Assembly: GCF_000520015.2 (NCBI RefSeq)
Contig: NZ_CP007044.2
Coordinates: 4,526,001 to 4,590,000 of the forward strand
DNA: 64,000 bases
Direction: 5' to 3'
From: Chania multitudinisentens RB-25
GTDB taxonomy: Bacteria; Pseudomonadota; Gammaproteobacteria; Enterobacterales; Enterobacteriaceae
Positions within the stretch are counted from its first letter, which is position 1, and each line of letters starts with the position of its first letter. A program made the translations under genes and the position numbers. The notes below the pieces were generated by a model. The model was given only the letters and a program-made list of their open reading frames with translations, had not been told where the DNA came from and did no database searches. Below, in pieces: positions 8,122-16,725 of this stretch.

Positions 8122-9053
8122 GACAATGCCTTTTGCGCGATCAGATCGCTAAAATGCAGCACGCCAAGCGCCTCGCCCTGCTCACCAATCACCGGCAGGC
8201 GTTCGCTGCCACGGGCAACAAATACCGATAACGCATCGCGCAGGCTCATCGCCGCCTGAATCGGTTCCCCTTCGGCGCTGCCCGGCCGCATCCGTTCAGC
8301 CACCGTGCCCAACGCCAACAGCTTGATACCCCGATCGCTGCGGCCAAAAAAATCCCGCACAACGTCATTGATCGGCTCGGTCAGCAGCGCCAGCGGCGTA
8401 CCCTGTTGTACCACTCGCCCCTGTTCAAGCAGCACAATGCGGTTCGCCAACCCCAGCGCTTCATCAATATCGTGGGTCACCAGCACAATGGTACGGCCAG
8501 AAAGCTGATGAATGCGCGCGATCTCCTTTTGCAAGGTCAGCCGGGTGACCGGATCGAGCGCGCCAAAGGGTTCATCCATCAGCAATACCTCAGGATCGGC
8601 AGCCAGCGCGCGCGCCACGCCCACCCGCTGCTGCTGCCCGCCAGAAAGCTGATGCGGATAACGGCGGCGAAAGCGTTCCGGTTCCAGATGCAGCAACGTC
8701 ATCAGTTCAGTAACCCGCTCGCGAATGCGCGCCCGTGGCCACTTCAGCAGTTGCGGCACGGTGGCGATATTCTCCTCCACCGTCCAATGCGGGAACAGGC
8801 CGATCGACTGAATGGCGTAGCCCATACGGCGGCGCAGGTCCTGCGGTTTGAATTTATGAATCTCTTCACCGGCGAAATAGATCTTGCCTGCGTCGTGTTC
8901 AATCAGCCGGTTGATCATCTTCAAAGTGGTGGATTTGCCGGAACCGGAGGTGCCAATCAGCACGGTAAACTCTCCCTCGGCAATATGCAGCGAGAGATCA
9001 TCAACCACCGGTTTACCCTGAAAAACCTTGCTTACCCGATCAAAGCGAATCAT
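8118..9053 (-). CDS. yehX: Osmoprotectant ABC transporter ATP-binding protein YehX
   Basis: ATPase of the YehZYXW osmoprotectant importer, about 311 aa. Walker A is GTSGSGKST (residues 36-44), the Q-loop lies in YAIQSIGLFPH, the signature is LSGGQQQR, Walker B is VLLMDEPFGALDP and the switch histidine is in VLVTHDIDEA. A C-terminal CBS-like regulatory region follows (DALSVFVARGSERLPVIGEQGE), as in OpuA/ProV/YehX proteins that sense ionic strength. The start at 9053 (MIRFDRVSKVF) matches E. coli YehX; the longer ORF start is not supported. It overlaps yehY by 1 bp and yehW by 4 bp. Confidence 0.92.
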   Translation of the reverse strand: MIRFDRVSKVFQGKPVVDDLSLHIAEGEFTVLIGTSGSGKSTTLKMINRLIEHDAGKIYFAGEEIHKFKPQDLRRRMGYAIQSIGLFPHWTVEENIATVPQLLKWPRARIRERVTELMTLLHLEPERFRRRYPHQLSGGQQQRVGVARALAADPEVLLMDEPFGALDPVTRLTLQKEIARIHQLSGRTIVLVTHDIDEALGLANRIVLLEQGRVVQQGTPLALLTEPINDVVRDFFGRSDRGIKLLALGTVAERMRPGSAEGEPIQAAMSLRDALSVFVARGSERLPVIGEQGEALGVLHFSDLIAQKALS

Positions 9054-10210
9054 CAGCGTGTCACTTCCAACAGTGAAATGATGCATTTGAACAACGAATC
9101 AACGATCACCGCCATGGCGATCACCGGCAGCACCCCGAGCAGCACCAGATCCAGCGCACTGCTGAGTAATCCTTGAAACACAATGGCACCAAAACCACCG
9201 GCACCAATCAGTGCGGCCACCACCGCCATGCCGACGGTTTGTACCGCCAGAATACGCACGCCGGTAAGGAACAGCGGCAGTGCCAAAGGGAGTTGTACGC
9301 GAAAGAACATCTGCCCACGCGTCATCCCCATACCGCTGGCAGACTCAATCACGCTGGCCGGAACGCTTTGCAAACCCGCCACCACGCTGCGCACCAGCGG
9401 CAGCAGCGCATACAGCACCAGTGCGACGATCGCCGGTGCCATACCGATACCACTGATGCCCCACTTAGCCAGCCACGGCAGTGCCGCCGCCAGCCCGGCC
9501 AGCGGGGCGATCAGTAAGCCGAATAGCGCGATGGAAGGCACGGTCTGGATAATATTCAACGTAGAGAAAATCGGCGTTTGCCAACGCGCTGAGCGATAAC
9601 ACAGCACGCCCAGCGGCACGCCGAGCAGCAGTGCGGGCACCATGGTTGCCAACAGAATAGTCAGGTGCTGCAACAGGGCCGCATCGAACACCTCCTGCCG
9701 GTTGTGGTACTCCTTAAGCAGCGAAAGCTGATCCAACTCACTGCTGAACAGCAGCAAGAGCGCAGGCAGCATCACCAGCAGGTTGCCCAACATGCGCCAC
9801 AGATGTGAAGAAGTCATTCGCGTCATGGCATCGGCAGCCATCAGCCCGCAGAGCGCCGCCATCAGCCAATAGCCGCTGCCCCAGGAGGTGCGTGCCAGCG
9901 GCGATCCCTGCTGTGCCAACTGCTGCGCCGCATGGCCGCTTAACCAGAAAATCAGCCCCAGCAATAGGCTGGCCGACAACGCCGTCAGCAAGGCATTACG
10001 CCGCACGGGTGCCAGCAGGCTGAGAGCGGCCAGTGCCAACAGAGGCAGCAACAGCCACAGCGCCGGGCCGTGTAACAGTGAGATCAGAGAAATACTCTTG
10101 CCAGACAGCAGGCGATTGGGGGCATAACTGAGAAACGGCAGGCCGAAAGCCGCCAGCAGCAGCAGGATGAACAACGTCAGCAGTACGCGGTTTTTAAAAG
10201 CAATAATCAA
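9053..10210 (-). CDS. yehY: Osmoprotectant ABC transporter permease YehY
   Basis: The larger permease of the Yeh importer. It has an N-terminal extension of several membrane helices before the ProW-like permease core (AQHLTILLATMVPALLLGVPLG, SGIGMAPAIVALVLYALLPL, coupling loop ESASGMGMTRGQMFFRVQLPLALP). A TTG at 10210 is proposed as start: GGGAG lies 5 bp upstream, the resulting length of 385 aa equals that of E. coli YehY, and the N-termini align. Earlier GTG (10264) and ATG (10228) codons are in frame, but the GTG lies before an intergenic hairpin and the ATG has a weak ribosome binding site. The start is therefore moderately uncertain. Confidence 0.88.
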   Translation of the reverse strand: MIIAFKNRVLLTLFILLLLAAFGLPFLSYAPNRLLSGKSISLISLLHGPALWLLLPLLALAALSLLAPVRRNALLTALSASLLLGLIFWLSGHAAQQLAQQGSPLARTSWGSGYWLMAALCGLMAADAMTRMTSSHLWRMLGNLLVMLPALLLLFSSELDQLSLLKEYHNRQEVFDAALLQHLTILLATMVPALLLGVPLGVLCYRSARWQTPIFSTLNIIQTVPSIALFGLLIAPLAGLAAALPWLAKWGISGIGMAPAIVALVLYALLPLVRSVVAGLQSVPASVIESASGMGMTRGQMFFRVQLPLALPLFLTGVRILAVQTVGMAVVAALIGAGGFGAIVFQGLLSSALDLVLLGVLPVIAMAVIVDSLFKCIISLLEVTR

Positions 10211-10236
10211 AGTGACTCCCTGCCCCATTACCCGTC

Positions 10237-10256
10237 GAGGCCGTTTTACCGGCCCC
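10237..10256 (-). promoter_or_regulatory. RNA hairpin between yehZ and yehY
   Basis: In the minus-strand transcript this stretch folds into a 7-bp G/C-rich stem (one G-U pair) with a GUAAAA loop. It lies in the 63-nt gap between yehZ and yehY and is not followed by a U run. It is therefore more likely a 3'-end stabilising or partial attenuating hairpin than a terminator. Such an element would allow more binding protein than permease to be made. Confidence 0.5.
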
Positions 10257-10273
10257 GGTTTCACAGAGAAGGG

Positions 10274-11197
10274 CTATTTAATCAACCCTTGCTCTTTCAG
10301 GTAGTTTGCCGCCACCTGTTTGGCATCCTGCCCTTCCACGGCGATCTGCGCGTTCAGCTTTTGCAAGGTCGGGCCATCCAAGGTAGCAAAGACCGGCTTC
10401 AACAGTTCGGTAATATTGGCGTGCTCTTTCAAGGCGGCTTCACGAATAATCGGTGCCGGCGCATAAATTGGCTGCACACCTTTTGGATCTAGCAGCGTCT
10501 GTAGCCCCAAGGCCGCAACCGGGCCGTCGGTGCCATAAGCCATCGCCGCATTCACCCCCGAAGTCTGCTCTGCTGCGGCCTTGATGGTTACCGCCGTATC
10601 GCCACCGGCCAACGACAGCAACTGATCCTGATTGAGCTTAAAACCATAAGCGTTCTGGAAAGCCGGTAAGGCATCCGGGCGTTCAATAAATTCTGCCGAC
10701 GCCGCCAGTTTGAATTGACCACCGCTGTTGATCCACTGGCTGAGATCGGCCAAAGTTTTCAGATGATGAGCCTCCGCCATATCCTGGCGGACTGCAATCG
10801 TCCAGGTATTGTTCGCCGGGGCAGCATCCAGCCAGACGATGCGGTGGTTGTCGTAATCAAGCTTCTTCACCTTCTCAAACCCGGCTTTGGCTTCTTTCCA
10901 GGCCGGATCTTTTTCATCAGAGAAGAAGAAGGCTCCGTTCCCGGTATATTCTGGATAGATATCAATTTCGCCAGAGATGATCGCCCCACGCAGCACCTTG
11001 GTGGTGCCCAGTTGCAGTTTATTGGTGGTCTTGATGCCGTTGGCTTCCAACACCTGCACAATGATATTACCGAGCAACGATCCTTCGGTATCAATCTTGG
11101 AACCTACGCGCACCGTATCAGCCGCCTGCACTGCGCCAGCCGTCAGCATGCTCAGCGCCAAAGCCAGAAAACCTCCACGTAATCGAGTGATAGCCAT
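10274..11197 (-). CDS. yehZ: Osmoprotectant-binding periplasmic protein YehZ (OsmF)
   Basis: Periplasmic glycine-betaine-type binding protein, 307 aa. The signal peptide is about residues 1-24 (LALALSMLTAGAVQA, cleaved before ADTVRVG). The OpuAC-family core shows KIDTEGSLLGNIIVQVLEANG, the ligand loop GEIDIYPEYTGNGAFFF and PANNTWTIAVRQDMAE. The ATG at 11197 is used because it is preceded by AGAGGA and starts the signal peptide; upstream codons are not leader-like. It lies 20 bp after the desaturase gene and heads the transporter genes. Confidence 0.9.
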   Translation of the reverse strand: MAITRLRGGFLALALSMLTAGAVQAADTVRVGSKIDTEGSLLGNIIVQVLEANGIKTTNKLQLGTTKVLRGAIISGEIDIYPEYTGNGAFFFSDEKDPAWKEAKAGFEKVKKLDYDNHRIVWLDAAPANNTWTIAVRQDMAEAHHLKTLADLSQWINSGGQFKLAASAEFIERPDALPAFQNAYGFKLNQDQLLSLAGGDTAVTIKAAAEQTSGVNAAMAYGTDGPVAALGLQTLLDPKGVQPIYAPAPIIREAALKEHANITELLKPVFATLDGPTLQKLNAQIAVEGQDAKQVAANYLKEQGLIK

Positions 11198-11217
11198 GCT
11201 TGTTCCTCTTATTGATA

Positions 11218-12285
11218 TTAGGTTTTCCGGCTTTTCGCCAGATCGGTTGGGAAATCCTGAACTGCACCAGCCCAGCGCGCAAGCGATATCGTTGACCAAC
11301 CGCTCTGTGCATCGCCTGCCACATCCGCAGCAGCAAACGGATGCACCTCAACGGCGATAGGAGTAAAGGCATATTCAGCCAACCACACGCCGTATCCCGC
11401 CACCACAAACCCCTGACTGCGCTGCCGGTAAGCCTCTTGCTCTGCCAGATACACCTTGCGCAATCCGTACCACGGCAGGCCGGGTAAATCATGGTGCACT
11501 AAATGATAGTTCAGATTGAGGAACAGCAAGCGCCACGGCCAAGCAGCTTCGTTAATAACAGAACGAGCCTGCGGGGCTTCCACAGCACGATGTTCAAAAA
11601 ACGATCTGACCTTGGTCAGGCCCAGCGCCGGATAACTCACCGCCAGCAGATAAAAACCAGCAGAAAGACCATGAACTTGCAGCCAGATAAACATCGGCAC
11701 CAACAATGCGCCGTGCACCAGCCACATCGCCAGAGTGCGTAGCTCACCAGTCAGAATGGCTTTCAACGCCTTGATCAAGGTGGCAGCAATATCCAGCGCC
11801 GGGCCAAGGGCCATCCGGCCAATCAAGGTATTCCGTACCTTGGTCAACAGCGGTAGCCATGTTGGCCAGCGCTGCCACTGGGTCTGGCTGAAATAATAAC
11901 TTTCAGGATCGTCTTCGGGCGACGTCAAATGCCGATCGCGGTGATGTTGCAGGTGGGAATCGCGATACAGTCCGTAGGGGTACCAAACCGCCAGCGGCAG
12001 CAAACCCAACAGATGATTCAGGCGCGGCCAACGCGTCGGATGGCCGTGGATCAGTTCATGCTGCAAAGACAGATATCCGGTGGTGGCGATAATCAGCAAC
12101 GGCGTACCCAACCATGGGCCCAACGGTTGCCAATAGTGCACCACGCCGAACCAACTGCCATAGACCAATACCATCATGCCCCAGGTCGGCAATTCCAGCC
12201 GCCAATGCCATTGCCGAGCAAGCTGTTGGATCCAGGCGCGTTGTTCGCCATGCAGATAATAGCTGTGTGAGGAAGTTGCAGACAT
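11218..12285 (-). CDS. Membrane fatty acid desaturase
   Basis: A 355-aa integral membrane di-iron desaturase. All three histidine boxes are present: HELIHGH (about residue 77), HLQHHRD (about residue 112) and NYHLVHHDLPGLPW (about residue 261). Paired hydrophobic segments flank them. Such enzymes introduce double bonds into acyl chains (or related lipids) of the inner membrane. The gene ends 20 bp before yehZ on the same strand, so it probably heads the osmoprotectant operon, linking membrane fluidity to osmotic stress. The precise substrate and double-bond position cannot be read from sequence. Confidence 0.87.
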   Translation of the reverse strand: MSATSSHSYYLHGEQRAWIQQLARQWHWRLELPTWGMMVLVYGSWFGVVHYWQPLGPWLGTPLLIIATTGYLSLQHELIHGHPTRWPRLNHLLGLLPLAVWYPYGLYRDSHLQHHRDRHLTSPEDDPESYYFSQTQWQRWPTWLPLLTKVRNTLIGRMALGPALDIAATLIKALKAILTGELRTLAMWLVHGALLVPMFIWLQVHGLSAGFYLLAVSYPALGLTKVRSFFEHRAVEAPQARSVINEAAWPWRLLFLNLNYHLVHHDLPGLPWYGLRKVYLAEQEAYRQRSQGFVVAGYGVWLAEYAFTPIAVEVHPFAAADVAGDAQSGWSTISLARWAGAVQDFPTDLAKSRKT

Positions 12286-12424
12286 TTTCCGGCTCGCAGT
12301 GAGAGATTTTCCTCAGTATCTGCGAACCGGTTCGACGTGCAAAATAACCAAAATGGCAAAGCAAAGTTAAAAATCAGCGGGTGTTCTTACTTGGCGTTTT
12401 AACTAACGGATTACAGCCACGGGC

Positions 12425-13555
12425 TCAGCCATGATTGATATCCAGCCAGCGGCGCTGTTTGGCAGAAGCGGCTATCACATCCAGCACGCGGGAAACCCTC
12501 CAACCTTCGGCAAAGTCTGGCCACATGCGGTCACCTGCGGCGATGCCGTTGACCAAATCACGGATCTCAACCGTTTTCTGATCGTTAAAGCCGATGCCAT
12601 GCCCGGCGCTGATGCAGAATGCTGCATAATCCGGGTGTTTTGGCCCCACCATGATGGTTTTAAACCCCTGCCGCTCTGCCGGCTCATCGTGCCGGTACAG
12701 CTTCAGCTCCGCCATCCGTTCCTGAGTAAAACTCAACGTGCCTTTGGTGCCGGTGACCACATAGCTCAGGCCCATTTTGCGCCCGCAGGCAATGCGCGAG
12801 GTTTCTATGGTGCCCATCGCGCCGTTGGCAAAACGTACCAGCGCGCTGGCCTGATCTTCATTTTCCACTTCATGCAACACCGCCGCATCGTTGGGATCGG
12901 GGCGTTGTTTGACCAGCGTTTGCAAATCGCCGGATACCGCCACAATTTCCCCGACCAGATAATGCGCCATGTTGACAATGTGCGCGGCCAGATCGCCCAA
13001 TGCCCCCAACCCGGCGGTCGCCTGGCGGCAGTGCCAATCGATAGGCGTGCGCGGATCGGCCAGATAATCCTCATTATGCGTACCATAGAAATGCACCACT
13101 TCACCAATCTCACCGTTGGCGATGATTTCCCGCGCCAGCTGGCTGGTCGGGTTTTTCATATAGTTGAAACCCACCAGCGTTTTTACCCCTTTGGCCCGCG
13201 CAGCCTGCACCATTTCAGCAGCGTCTTGCGCATTCAGGGCCAGCGGTTTTTCGCAGTACACATGTTTGCCGTGGCTAATGGCGGCCAGCGCCATCTCTTT
13301 ATGCAGGAAATTTGGCGCGCAGATATCCACCACATCAATGGCAGGATCGGCCACCAACTCACGCCAGTGGGCCGTTGAACGCGCAAAACCAAACTCTTTT
13401 GCTCGCTGTGCCGCCAGTTCGGGGGTGATCTCCGCCAGCATCTCCAGCACCAGTTCCCCTTTCAGCGGAAACACCGTCCCAGCCTGGGCATAAGCAATAG
13501 CATGACACCGGCCAATATAGCCGGTGCCAATCAACCCAACGCGCACCTGTTTCAT
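12425..13555 (-). CDS. Gfo/Idh/MocA-family NAD(P)-dependent sugar oxidoreductase
   Basis: A 376-aa dehydrogenase. The N-terminal Rossmann domain carries GLIGTGYIGRCHA (residues 7-19) and the family signature HVYCEKPLALNAQDA with its catalytic-type EKP motif near residue 93. The C-terminal alpha/beta domain includes GALGDLAAHIVNMAHYLVG, with the conserved D and H of the active site. Members oxidise sugars, inositols or sugar acids. The ATG at 13555 is preferred over the ORF start 6 codons upstream because the strand-1 motif begins at once and TCTCAGGAGAA-like spacing precedes it. It has no operon partner here, so the substrate is unknown. Confidence 0.85.
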   Translation of the reverse strand: MKQVRVGLIGTGYIGRCHAIAYAQAGTVFPLKGELVLEMLAEITPELAAQRAKEFGFARSTAHWRELVADPAIDVVDICAPNFLHKEMALAAISHGKHVYCEKPLALNAQDAAEMVQAARAKGVKTLVGFNYMKNPTSQLAREIIANGEIGEVVHFYGTHNEDYLADPRTPIDWHCRQATAGLGALGDLAAHIVNMAHYLVGEIVAVSGDLQTLVKQRPDPNDAAVLHEVENEDQASALVRFANGAMGTIETSRIACGRKMGLSYVVTGTKGTLSFTQERMAELKLYRHDEPAERQGFKTIMVGPKHPDYAAFCISAGHGIGFNDQKTVEIRDLVNGIAAGDRMWPDFAEGWRVSRVLDVIAASAKQRRWLDINHG

Positions 13556-13804
13556 TGTTTTCTCCTGAGTCAATCTTCACGGATCTCAACGTAAATGGAA
13601 TTTATAATCCATATTAGTTTATATGGAAAATAAATTTCAATTAAAAGATAGCAATGAAATAAAAACCATGCCCGTAATAGTGTTTATAAAATCAATAAAA
13701 ATATGATTATAAACAAAATTAACTCATGACAAACACAGTGTGGAATAAATGGTGCTCAACATAAAATGAATATTTAATTTCAAAAAATGTGCTGTGCTCC
13801 GTCA

Positions 13805-13987
13805 TTATCGCCAAAAAGGTTTGCGCCACTCGTGCATCGCCTGTGCTCGGCTCAGGCCAACATCAGCCAACTGCGCATCACTCAGCCACAGCAACGCTCG
13901 GCGTGTCTGCTGGCGTTGCAGGCAACGTTGTAACCGGCGTAACAGCGTTTGGTATCGGGTTAATGGGTATTCAATGGGTTGTGCCAT
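13805..13987 (-). CDS. DUF1127 small basic protein, YjiS-like
   Basis: A 60-aa arginine-rich protein ending in the DUF1127 signature RRALLWLSDAQLADVGLSRA, which is followed by EWRKPFW. The ATG at 13987 has GGAGAG upstream at good spacing, so the 26 extra residues of the longer frame are not used. In E. coli the DUF1127 gene yjiS lies beside yjiR, and the same pairing is seen here in divergent orientation. DUF1127 proteins in other bacteria affect RNA and phosphate or stress physiology, but no role is proven for this one. Confidence 0.78.
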   Translation of the reverse strand: MAQPIEYPLTRYQTLLRRLQRCLQRQQTRRALLWLSDAQLADVGLSRAQAMHEWRKPFWR

Positions 13988-14166
13988 CTTTATGCTCTCC
14001 ACAAATTTATCCGTTGGATTCATGATGAAACACAGGCCCTGAATGATACAGATGCAAAAAAACAATATTTATTCCATACAAAAACTGTTTTCTGAGCGCT
14101 GAATGGTCTAATTTGACGCTATCTGTACCGGTTATTTTTCTGGCTTACTTGATTTTGGATATCTGT

Positions 14167-15618
14167 ATGACGCGTTATGCCGCACTGGCCGCCATTCTCA
14201 GACAACGTATTGAACAAGGTCTTTATGCCGCAGGCGAACGTTTGCCTTCGGTACGCGCACTCAGCCTGGAGCACGGCGTCAGTATCAGCACGGTGCAACA
14301 GGCTTACCGCCAGCTTGAAGAGTGCCTGCTCGTTGAACCACGCGCAAAGTCGGGTTATTTCGTGCGCCGGCCACATCGGATTGCGGAACTGCCCGCCGTG
14401 ACTCGCCCGGTACAATGGCCTGTCGATATTTCGCAATGGGAACAGGTATTGGATCTGATCCGCAGCAAACCACACAGCTATCGGGTGCAACTGGGGCGTG
14501 GTATGCCAGACGTCAACGAACCCACGCTCAAGCCACTGATCAAAGCATTGGGTAATACCGCCCGCCACGGCGATCTGCGCAGCTTGTATTACGATGACAT
14601 TCAGGGCGTCGTTGGCTTGCGCGAGCAGATTGCCCGCCTGCTGCTGGATTCAGGCTGCCAGCTTGACGCCGAACAGTTGGTGATCACCACCGGCTGCCAC
14701 GAGGCGCTTTCCTGTGGACTACGCGCCATTTGTCAGCCAGGGGATATTGTCGCGGTTGATTCCCCCTGCTTTCATGGCACCATGCAGACCTTGAAAGGGC
14801 TGGGAATGAAGGCGCTGGAGATCCCAACCGATCCTTTGACCGGCATCAGCCTTGAAGCTTTGGAAATGGCTCTGGATCAGTGGCCAGTGAAGGTGATTCT
14901 GCTGACGCCGAACTGCAACAATCCATTGGGCTACATCATGCCGGACGCCCATAAAAAACGTTTGTTAACGCTGGCACAGCGTTGCGACGTGGCGATTATC
15001 GAAGATGATGTTTATGGCGACATTGCCTACAGCTACCCCCGGCCGCGCACCATCAAATCTTTCGACGGTGACGGGCGAGTCCTGTTGTGCAGTTCGTTTT
15101 CCAAAACTTTGGCCCCCGGCTTACGCATTGGTTGGATCGCCCCTGGCCGCTACCTTGAGCGCGTGCTGCACATGAAGTATATCACCACCGGTTCAACCGC
15201 CACGCAGCCACAGCTTGCCATTGCAGAATTCATCCGCGGCGGCCACTACATTCAGCACCTGCGCCGCATGCGCATCCGTTACCAGCAAAACCGCGATCTG
15301 ATTACCTGCTGGATCACTCAATATTTCCCCGCCGATACACGTGTCAGCCAGCCTCGCGGCGGGTTTATGCTGTGGGTCGAACTGCATAAGGAATTTGATA
15401 CTCTGCGCCTGAACCACTGCCTGGAACCGCTGGGAATACAGATCGCCGTTGGCAGTATTTTTTCCGCTTCAGGAAAATACCGTAATTGCCTGCGTATCAA
15501 CTATGCGCCGAAGCTGACCACCGATGTTGAACAGGCGATAAAACAGATTGGCCTCACCATTACTCAGATCACTCAGAGCCAATTTGCCCACACGGAAGCC
15601 ATGGGATTGAAACCCTGA
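14167..15618 (+). CDS. yjiR: MocR-type GntR/aminotransferase regulator YjiR
   Basis: A 483-aa transcription factor fused to a PLP fold-type I aminotransferase domain. The N-terminal GntR winged helix covers about residues 1-75 (QRIEQGLYAAGERLPSVRAL, then GVSISTVQQAYRQLE). The C-terminal domain has PNCNNPLGYIMP, EDDVYGDIAYSYPRPRTI and the PLP-lysine motif SSFSKTLAPGLRIGW. It aligns along its length with E. coli YjiR. The start is the ATG at 14167 (MTRYAALAAIL), the counterpart of the E. coli start. It is divergent from the DUF1127 gene. Its effector is unknown. Confidence 0.9.
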   Translation: MTRYAALAAILRQRIEQGLYAAGERLPSVRALSLEHGVSISTVQQAYRQLEECLLVEPRAKSGYFVRRPHRIAELPAVTRPVQWPVDISQWEQVLDLIRSKPHSYRVQLGRGMPDVNEPTLKPLIKALGNTARHGDLRSLYYDDIQGVVGLREQIARLLLDSGCQLDAEQLVITTGCHEALSCGLRAICQPGDIVAVDSPCFHGTMQTLKGLGMKALEIPTDPLTGISLEALEMALDQWPVKVILLTPNCNNPLGYIMPDAHKKRLLTLAQRCDVAIIEDDVYGDIAYSYPRPRTIKSFDGDGRVLLCSSFSKTLAPGLRIGWIAPGRYLERVLHMKYITTGSTATQPQLAIAEFIRGGHYIQHLRRMRIRYQQNRDLITCWITQYFPADTRVSQPRGGFMLWVELHKEFDTLRLNHCLEPLGIQIAVGSIFSASGKYRNCLRINYAPKLTTDVEQAIKQIGLTITQITQSQFAHTEAMGLKP

Positions 15619-15665
15619 CCAAACTAGGATAAAAAATTACCACCGCTACTATAGAGATACCCTTT

Positions 15666-16157
15666 ATGCCGAAAAAGATCTTAGTGAGTGCCTGTTTGGT
15701 TGGTTTTAACGTGCGCTATAACGCCTCTAATAAAAAGGTGACTAACGCGACGTTGCAACGCTGGCAGCAGGAGGGGCGAGTGGTGGTTTGCTGCCCGGAG
15801 CTGGCCGCAGGCTTTTCCACACCACGCCCACCGGCTGAAATTGCCGCCGCTGCCAGCGGTGCCGACGTACTTGCCCAGCAAGCCAAAGTGATCGATGCCG
15901 CTGGTAACGATGTGACCGCCCCGTATCTGCTTGGAGCACAGTTGGCACTGGACACCGCACGCCTGCATGATTGCCGCTTCGCCCTGCTCAGCGACCGCAG
16001 CCCTTCCTGCGGTAGCCAGATAATTTACGATGGTTCCTTCAATGGTAAGACCCAACCCGGCCACGGTGTCACGGCTGAATTGCTGCGCCAGAATGGGGTG
16101 GAAGTTTTTTCCGAGCATCAAATTGACGAATTGATCGCCCGCGTTGAGTCTGCCTAG
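15666..16157 (+). CDS. DUF523 family protein
   Basis: A 163-aa protein of the DUF523 family, whose function is not established. Family features are the N-terminus ILVSACLVGFNVRYNAS, the CCPELAAGFSTPRPPAEI motif, and the C-terminal LSDRSPSCGSQIIYDGSFNGKT with conserved cysteines. The conserved C-C-C pattern suggests a metal or redox site, which is inference. Its stop codon lies within a shared CTAG with the convergent Nudix gene, so the two ends overlap by 4 bp. Confidence 0.85.
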   Translation: MPKKILVSACLVGFNVRYNASNKKVTNATLQRWQQEGRVVVCCPELAAGFSTPRPPAEIAAAASGADVLAQQAKVIDAAGNDVTAPYLLGAQLALDTARLHDCRFALLSDRSPSCGSQIIYDGSFNGKTQPGHGVTAELLRQNGVEVFSEHQIDELIARVESA

Positions 16158-16573
16158 CGCCGTTCCAGATAACCTGCCAGCCGCTGACGCAGGTGGGTAA
16201 TCCCCTGCGGATGCTGTATAAATTCGCCCACGGGCATCATTTGCCAACGTTGCCCTTCCGCGCCGAAACGGATGGCGGCGATTTGCGCTGGCGTGATTTC
16301 ACCCACCATAAACCAGGTGGGCGGATAACCTGGCTGAATCCCGGCATAGCGCTGTTGCCATAACACTTGGTGTGCCGATACCCCAATCCCGAACTCTTCC
16401 TGAGTCTCCCGCTGCACACAGGCCAGTGGTGTTTCATCGCCTTCGCGGCCACCACCGGGCAAATCCCAGCAACCGGGCCACGGAATACCGCTCTTTTCAT
16501 CACGCAGGTATACCAACACCTCACCGCCATACAGCAGTGCAATTTTCGCCCCGCCAAAGTCGTGGTCAACCAT
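16154..16573 (-). CDS. Nudix hydrolase
   Basis: A 139-aa Nudix family pyrophosphohydrolase. The full Nudix box is present at about residues 40-62: GGGREGDETPLACVQRETQE followed by EFGI, giving the G-x5-E-x7-REU-x-EE-x-GU pattern. Upstream VYLRDEKSGIPWPGCWDLPGGG is typical of the family. The substrate (nucleoside diphosphate derivative or similar) cannot be assigned. It is convergent with the DUF523 gene. Confidence 0.87.
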   Translation of the reverse strand: MVDHDFGGAKIALLYGGEVLVYLRDEKSGIPWPGCWDLPGGGREGDETPLACVQRETQEEFGIGVSAHQVLWQQRYAGIQPGYPPTWFMVGEITPAQIAAIRFGAEGQRWQMMPVGEFIQHPQGITHLRQRLAGYLERR

Positions 16574-16725
16574 CTGCCTTCACCCACAAGCTGCTATTCA
16601 TTGCTATCATATCCTCTTGCCAATCGCCGCCAAACGCAATCGGCTAAGAGGCGAAGGAACTCTCCATCCCTCCCTGTTGCTGGTGTATAGTAAAAACCCA
16701 ATTTGATAACAGGCGGATAACGGCA

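Noticed and set aside
15681..16247. Minus-strand 188-codon frame over the DUF523 gene
   Set aside because: Shadow of the DUF523 gene on the opposite strand; no family features.
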